Origin: Membranipora membranacea
Lineage: Eukaryota; Bryozoa; Gymnolaemata; Cheilostomatida; Membraniporidae
Direction: 5' to 3'
Assembly (NCBI GenBank): GCA_914767715.1
Contig: OU612075.1
Span: forward strand, 4,898,001 to 4,962,000
DNA length: 64,000 nt
Of the stretch, positions 58,108 through 64,000 are shown piece after piece. Made by a program: the position numbers and the translations under genes. How positions within the stretch are numbered: the stretch's first letter is position 1; each line of letters opens with the position of its first letter. A model generated the notes under the pieces. The model was not told where the DNA came from and searched no databases. It worked only from the letters and a program-made list of their open reading frames with translations.

Positions 58108-58251
58108 CTTAACTTCAGCTCTCAAACTTGAGGCCCTGAGAAAACTATATTCAGTCGATAATCACTTTTTCTTTTAATCCGCGGCTGGCAAATCGAGCTT
58201 CAACTCCTCATGTTTCTGTAGATAGAGTTCAGCCATTTGGGTTCTACCCAA
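58108..58251 (-). pseudogene. C-terminal remnant of a third TPR-nucleotidyltransferase gene
   Basis: On the minus strand the sequence matches the last about 30 codons and the start of the 3' UTR of copy A (TQMAELYLQKHEELKLDLPA against TQMAELYSQKHKELKLYLTA, then TCAGGGCCTCAAGTTTGAGA). One codon of copy A (CAA) is TAA here, shortening the end by a few residues. The homology stops abruptly at about 58251, where module U2 soon begins. The rest of this inverted gene copy has been lost. Confidence 0.9.
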
Positions 58252-58261
58252 TGTCATAATT

Positions 58262-58530
58262 ATTGAGAAAATATATACACATATCACAATGGTATGAATA
58301 ATAATGTCCAACAACAAGACCAGGCTCAGCCAAGCATGAGTCGAATATTTGTGTCTATCCACTTCCAGCAGTACAACATTGAATGATCCGTCAATAAGCC
58401 GATGCAGCGTTATGAACAGTTCGCTCTTGATGTTGACCACTGAACAGATCCACTTTATCGATGGAAAAAAGACTGATGCAATGTTATGAAAGAGAGAGGC
58501 TACAATTTTTCTTCTCCAAAACATTTTCAT
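58262..58530 (-). other. Hydrophobic antisense open frame in U2
   Basis: The minus-strand frame is open and fused to the remnant above. It encodes a hydrophilic start (MKMFWRRKIVASLF), a polar middle and a strongly hydrophobic segment (AWLSLVLLLDIIIHTIVICV). The spacing of charged and hydrophobic residues would suit a multi-pass membrane protein exon. The U1 copy is not open and I recognise no family with confidence, so it may be fortuitous. Confidence 0.25.
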
Positions 58531-58610
58531 GTGGCTATTAATAAAAAGAAATAGTTGATCAGTTAAAAGTTAAGCCTTTGCAGGTAAATATATGAATGTT
58601 AGAAAAAACT

Positions 58611-58683
58611 ACTTAGATTATTCTGCGCATGCTCAGCTCTGGGCATGCCCAGTCAGATCACGAGAGTCAGTATGTACTTAGAT
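58611..58683. mobile_element. 57-bp miniature element with 8-bp target duplication
   Basis: ACTTAGAT occurs at 58611-58618 and 58676-58683, bracketing a 57-bp insert that contains the hairpin GCGCATGCTCAG ... CTGGGCATGCCC. The U1 copy near 35494-35501 has a single ACTTAGAT and no insert. An 8-bp duplication is typical of hAT-type transposons, but the ends are not clear inverted repeats. Confidence 0.8.
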
Positions 58684-59920
58684 AAAGTCCAACTTCTTGG
58701 TTAGACTGAGCTACCATCCAAGTACATAATGTCATCAGGGAGCAGGGAAATTGTCTCCAAATAGCAATAAATATAATATATATCCTCTCTGCTAATGAAA
58801 AAAGCTAGCATTTCTTGACAAACTATGTTGAATGGCATTGGCAAGACTTGCTCACAAATTGGCATGTGTAGCTCTATCGAATCAGATTATTGCATAAAAG
58901 TTGAGCTTTCAATTTGATTAAAAATAACTAAAACCTAGATTCCATCTAGCCGAGATGAATTCTTAGCCAACTCACGAATCGCATTATATTACACTAGACA
59001 AAAAAGCTTGGCAAGACAGACTACATCATAAATGCAGCATGTGTGACCAGTCTTTCAATTTCTGGAGTGATAATGTTCCAAAACCTTTTTGATGGAATAA
59101 ATATATTTTATGATGTTTTGTAGTTCTGTCTCGAGTTTTGATGTTTGTTACATGAAAAAGTTACTCCTAATGTGACATAACAGTCGCAAAAGTATGTTGT
59201 CATCATAATTTGGGATGGTGTATCAGAACAATTATTTCAAATCTCATCACATAGCTGTTTATAATTGATACCACAATGAGGAAGACGGCCTTCCTCTATA
59301 GCAAAGTCAATAGGAATTATCCCCACACAACTTCGCCGAGGGCCGTTGGGCGAGGGGCAAAAGTCTGGGGGGCTCAGACTACTTCAGCGGCAGAAACAGG
59401 AACATCTAAAAATAGAACACAAAAGTACCTAGACTTATAACAAAACCTACTTATCTTCCCAATTAATTTGTAAAGCTTTGACAGGAGCAAGCAAATTGAC
59501 ACCAGTCAGAATCTTGACATGCCATTTTGATAATCTTCTTTTATTGAAGTTCATCATGTTTTCTCAGCATATTGGGTCAGCGTCAATGCATGTGTACCCT
59601 TAAAAATTGCTGCTTCATGACATACCTGCTACAAAAGTACAATCTTGAGATAACAGGAAGTTGGAGTATCCTCTTACTCCTTGTCAGAACAAATTTTTGT
59701 TGGAGCTCTCAATCCAATGTACATTTATAATTAATACCACTATGAGAAAGATATGTCCTTCCCCAACAACAAAATAAATCAGGATTAACCCCCCCCCCCT
59801 CCCCACTTTGATGACAGATCAAGTGGAAGAACATCCAAAAATGAAACGCAAAACTACCTAGATATATATCAAACTTGTTTTTCTTCCCCTTCAGGGCCGC
59901 TGATCAGTATAGCATGGCCC

Positions 59921-60032
59921 AGATCAAGTTTGATCCAGTTTACATGCATTCAAGTTGCAAGTTGCTCTCTGCTTGTCAATGGAAGGGCAGCAACTCGAAA
60001 CGGCAGGCAAACTGAATAAAAATCGGTCTAAG
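59921..60032. repeat. Foldback element, family M1 (within U2)
   Basis: Duplicate of the copy at 36726-36830. It differs by a short tandem duplication of CAAGTTG in the left arm. Confidence 0.7.
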
Positions 60033-60602
60033 TATGTCCAGGAGCATTCCCTCTGACGGTAAAACGAAGATCACAACCTGACCCCGCTGAATTCAATAAC
60101 AATCTTCAAAGTACATACATACAGCATAAAGTATTCTTATCTCCTGTTGGAAAACTTGCAACTAGCCTGACCAAAATATCCATCCCGTAAACCCCTTTTA
60201 TAGACCCAACTGAACAATCATTGTTACCAATAATAATAAGTTACCTGTAACTAGTTGTTGTGCCAAATTTCTCTTTTGCGCTTTTGTTGTAAATATGGTA
60301 CAGAACTCCAGTCACAATATTGAGAAATTTCTCATTGAGCTAATAAATTTGATGAGCGAAATTTAAATCAAAATACAGATTTCTGAGCTCTATGGCTTTC
60401 AACGAAAATGAGTGTATGTATGTATGTATTGTATGAGTGACAATGTAATTTTATGCCACATACTCGGGGTTGCCGCCTGCTCTCTTAGTCTACCTTCAGT
60501 ATGAATATCATCTGTATTGAAATTTCTTGCAATCAATTTCACTCCGTACTCCACATTTTGATTTCAACAAATCATTTTTGTTGCTCAGCAAATTTTCAGA
60601 GG

Positions 60603-61022
60603 TGTACAGAAAGTCAATATTTGCTGCCCCCGTGTCTCTATGATGTCATGCACATGTTTTGTACCGTACAAACATCTCCTCTATGAGCAATTGCTTCCTC
60701 TTTCATTCAGATATCACAACTCTTATATTTGTGATTTGTAGCTGTTATCTTACTCACTGACTAAATATGTAAAAAATTCATATCGATGATCTTTCTAGAT
60801 TAGCTTTAATCAGTTAATAGCTGTAAGTAGTATTTATATATCTGAAAATCTATTTTGACAGGATCGGGATTGCTGAACTTTTGTATGCACACAATTTTGT
60901 TGCCAGACCAATGCAGATGTCCTCTGCCTGACAGCCCAACTCCAGTCAGGAATTTGGTAGCTGACCTAGCCAGAAAAACAACTCACTGTGAATAACTCGC
61001 AATTTCGACCCTTGTCGTCGTA
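60603..61022. other. Segment of about 420 bp present only in U2
   Basis: Between AAATTTTCAG and TCAGAGTATCATATC, U1 has about a dozen bases and U2 about 420. The extra sequence is not repetitive within the window and has no clear terminal repeats. It could be an insertion in U2 or a deletion in U1. Confidence 0.7.
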
Positions 61023-61622
61023 TCAGAGTATCATATCTAGTCAATTTTCTCTAATGTGCATAAGAGAGATTTTCTTCCCAAGGCACTTTCAATCCTATCA
61101 GTATTATATGTTTTGTCAAATAAAGACGAAAAATTCGAGTCAGGTCTTTGGTTTGTGACAACAAAATATGCTGTGTCGTGCTGAGCTGCTCTGTGAGGTC
61201 ACACCTCACCTGCCATTCACCCCATTTTGTCAACCCCTTTTTGAGCAAAATCCTTTATTAAGCGCTTCACTACCAGCATTGGAATATTCACACCTCTCCC
61301 ATAAATTTTTGCACAATACCGATTCAGGACTTGTTTGTGCCCACACCTGTAGCTACAAAGGCTCATTGAAAATCAGACCATGTAAGCCGAAGCCATGTTG
61401 TTCCAGTGTTATTGCCTTTGTTTAAAAAAATGTATAATAGTGAATCAATATTTCTATTATATCAACAATGATAATTGTTTGAATAGCAATATAAGCTGCA
61501 TAACGACCTCACAATATTATGTCAAAGGTTTTGGATAACAGTGTACAATACTAGCGCACAGCTAACATGCAACACAATATATATATACCGTCTGTTAAAT
61601 AGTTGATTCTATACAATTTGCA

Positions 61623-64000
61623 ATGGCTACTAGTGATGACAATTATACTGCAATGGATATATCTGAGTTCAGATCTGTATATGAGAGTGAAGGGCAGTAT
61701 AACTTGGCTGTACAGATTCCTTATTTAGATAAACTAGCAGAACACTATGAGAAACTCGGATCAAAGGACCCTACAACTGACTGGAGAAGTATCCTACAGG
61801 TAGGCATGAGTAATTGAACTCTAGATTGCTCAGGAGTGAGAGTTAAAGTTATGTATCCATATGGCGTGTTTGCTTTCGTGTAAGAAAGTTGCGTGATGAA
61901 AGAACACGTGTGATGTGCAGTGGTATACTTTAAAGTGGGCTAAAGTCACAAATCTATCTCTGTCAGAAGACTGTGAAAAAAAGGTACCTTAAGGTCGCGG
62001 CCGCCATATTCGGCGCAAAGTTGCTTTCAGTTTGCAGGCAGGTCGGAGTACAACTAGGGTGTCCAGTAGTAGATAACTGAAACAGGATTCAAACCCAAGA
62101 CCTCCAACGCTTGCGCATCAGAAGGCAGGCTCTCTAACCCACTGAGCTACCTCCTACGCACTACTGTATGCTGTATCTTCTTGGCTGTTAACTAAGTGTG
62201 AATATTTTTTTTAAAATAGCATATTTTCGTCTGTTTCTTTCTAGGCACATTCTCTTTATAACTCATGCGCTGCCAGGCATCGTGACACTGCTGAAGCTGA
62301 GCAGTTTCTCCAGAAAGCTGTCAATATCCAGAATATGTACAACAAAGCAGCTGCGTTACCACACGTACAGTATAGTAAACTCTTGGATCTAAAATCGAGT
62401 CAAAAAGTTGATCTGAGGGAAATCAGAACGAGGTGCAAAAAAAAAGTGGAACCTCTCTTGACCCTCATTGAGTCCTTTCAAGAGGAACCAGCAAACTTAG
62501 ACTCAGAACATAATCACGTTGTAGAAGAAAAAATCTTCACCGAGATGCGATCAATATCAACCAACTGTAACAATGATATGATAAAGGTAGCTAAAAACAT
62601 AGTCTCTGAAAGCATGCAGCTCTTAGGAACAAAGCCACCCTGTAGTTTCGCTGCCATTGCGATGGGATCACTAGCCAGAGAAGAGGCAACTCCTTACTCT
62701 GATCTGGAGTTCTTCTTTGTGATAGAAGAAAATGACGCAATCACAGAGCCTTACTTTGAACATCTGGCGATAACTGTGTATTTTCTGATTGGTAATCTAC
62801 AGGAGACAAATCTGAAATACATGGATATAGAAGAGTTAGAGGGATGGTTTGTCGACGAGGGGAAGAGCGGATTTAAGATTGATGGGCTGAGAACTAATGC
62901 TGGGAATATTCCCACAGGTAATGGTAAAACAGATGTGAAAAACAAGTACATCTGTACTGTAGACAGCCTGGTGGATCGGTATGAAAAGATCCTCAATGAC
63001 GACGAGACAGAAAGCTCCAGTTCGGTGACAGGTGATGACTCAGATATGATGGCTTATCTAAGGCTCATCAGCTTATATGGAGATCAAGGGAGCGCTCTAA
63101 ATGAGCAATTACACAGCAGGCCTACAAAGATACACCCAAATGTAAAGCGTGTCCAATATACTCTACGTACAATTTTAAAGGACATGGAAAAGTATGACAT
63201 TAATCCGATCTACACATTATCAAAAGGATCTCGTATGGAAATGAAAACTGAGGTGTACCGATATCCGTCCTTGTGGCTGCTGAGCATGAATATATTACTC
63301 CAGCTACAGTCAGCATCTACATGGGAAACAATCCACATACTGAAACAAGATGAGTGGTTACCAGATTTCCCCTCCAGTTTCCCTTATTACTTCTCAGTAT
63401 GTCTGCTCATAAGACTAGCATCTTATCTATATCTTGACAGTCAAAGTGAGAGGATATCACTTTTAGAGATAAACTACAAATTTGTCAAGGAGCAGTCACC
63501 CAAGCTATGGCACAACCCTCAGAAAGTCTCGCTGATTTACTTCATAACTATGAGCCCAGCCAAAGCAGCAATAACCTGTTCATTTCCTGACAATGAAGAC
63601 GAAATAACTGCTGTCGACCCCTCGCTCAAGGACGCTGAGAGGTTATTGTCCGCAATAACTGCCAAGATGACTATGTTTGATGATGCTGCAGCATCGATGT
63701 ACGTAGAATACATTCCTGAAAGGCTTTACTCAAAAATCCCTGCAAGTGATTTATTTTTACTCGCAGAATCCTGTAACGCTAATCATGAAATGGCCTACAA
63801 GATTATTACCTCGAGGCAAACCTGGCCTATGGAAGAGTGGGATAATGTGGCAACTGTGGTAAAATGGGAGCTCACCCTATATCTAGGGAAATCAAAGGAA
63901 AATAAGAAACATGAGGTCCGAGTGCGAGAGTTGTTGGGTCAAAGAACTTTTGACCTTGTAACAGCTATATTGCTAATATCGATTTTCTACCGTTTAAAGG
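61623..64000 (+). CDS. TPR protein with GlnD/GlnE-DUF294-type nucleotidyltransferase domain (copy B, cut by window end)
   Basis: Exon 1 is 61623-61799 (59 residues, starting MATSDDNYTAMD). Exon 2 starts at 62245 and is open to the window edge, giving at least 644 residues. Indels relative to copy A are all multiples of three: one codon in exon 1, two codons (AEAEQ against AEQ) early in exon 2, and one codon near 63770. The nucleotidyltransferase signature MGSLAREEATPYSDLEFF and FKIDGLR are identical to copy A. Where copy A has an A12 run, copy B reads DNEDEITAVDP. The middle and distal parts of exon 2 diverge more than the catalytic part. The frame is intact, so it is probably functional. The TPR region should lie beyond the window. 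Confidence 0.9.
61975..62165 (-). mobile_element. tRNA-derived SINE in intron 1 of copy B
   Basis: Same element, position and orientation as in copy A. Its B box reads GGGTTTGAATCC here (one change from copy A) and the A box TAGCTCAGTGG. Confidence 0.8.

Larger units (their letters stand above)
58273..61570. repeat. Segmental duplication U2 (direct copy of 35124-39071)
   Basis: See U1. U2 ends 50 bases upstream of the start codon of gene copy B. It shows the LINE-free arrangement at 61391-61410 (CCATGTTG, six unique bases TTCCAG, then TGTTATTGCC). Confidence 0.9.

Noticed and set aside
1-64000. CRISPR array, rRNA genes or bacterial operons
   Set aside because: No regularly spaced direct repeats of that kind, no rRNA core sequences, and all convincing genes contain spliceosomal introns.

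Overview
The window is nuclear DNA of an invertebrate animal. It is AT-rich, has GT-AG introns of about 0.3-1.7 kb, a polymerase III tRNA gene, tRNA-derived SINEs, a decayed CR1/Rex1-like LINE, many short foldback (MITE-like) elements and simple repeats. No bacterial or viral gene organisation is present. A phylum cannot be fixed from the sequence alone. Animal TPR proteins with a GlnD/GlnE/DUF294-type nucleotidyltransferase domain are, from memory, mostly reported outside vertebrates.

Left part (1-15.7 kb): the first 5.9 kb hold no gene I can support. A ten-exon gene at 5988-14213 (+) encodes a 470-residue secreted, cysteine-containing, probably GPI-anchored protein of unknown function. Centre (15.7-34.2 kb): a complete 21-exon cytosolic leucyl-tRNA synthetase gene (LARS1, minus strand, 1189 residues). 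The phase and reading frame of every junction were checked by hand. Its introns carry a tRNA-Gly(CCC) gene on the opposite strand, a TSD-flanked structured SINE-like element, foldback elements and a minisatellite.

Right part (35-64 kb): a locus built by repeated local duplication and inversion. Two paralogous genes (45890-48875 and 61623 to beyond the window edge) encode TPR/nucleotidyltransferase proteins. A third, inverted copy survives only as a C-terminal remnant (about 58108-58251). Around them lie (i) a direct duplication U1/U2 (35124-39071 and 58273-61570), (ii) a direct duplication V1/V2 (39077-39933 and 44987-45829), (iii) a very similar inverted repeat (40189-41542 against 42898-44987), and (iv) an older inverted repeat W/W' (49683-50756 against 56679-57556) that encloses a five-exon gene for a 255-residue single-pass membrane protein. 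Comparing copies exposes several transposon insertions with their empty sites: a 905-bp TA-flanked element with long inverted ends, a 57-bp element with an 8-bp target duplication, a foldback element, and a LINE fragment lacking both natural ends.

The most unusual content is this nucleotidyltransferase-TPR cluster and its palindromic structure. No experimental function can be read from the sequence. The neighbouring membrane protein and the GPI protein are unrecognised, and any functional link between them and the cluster would be inference.
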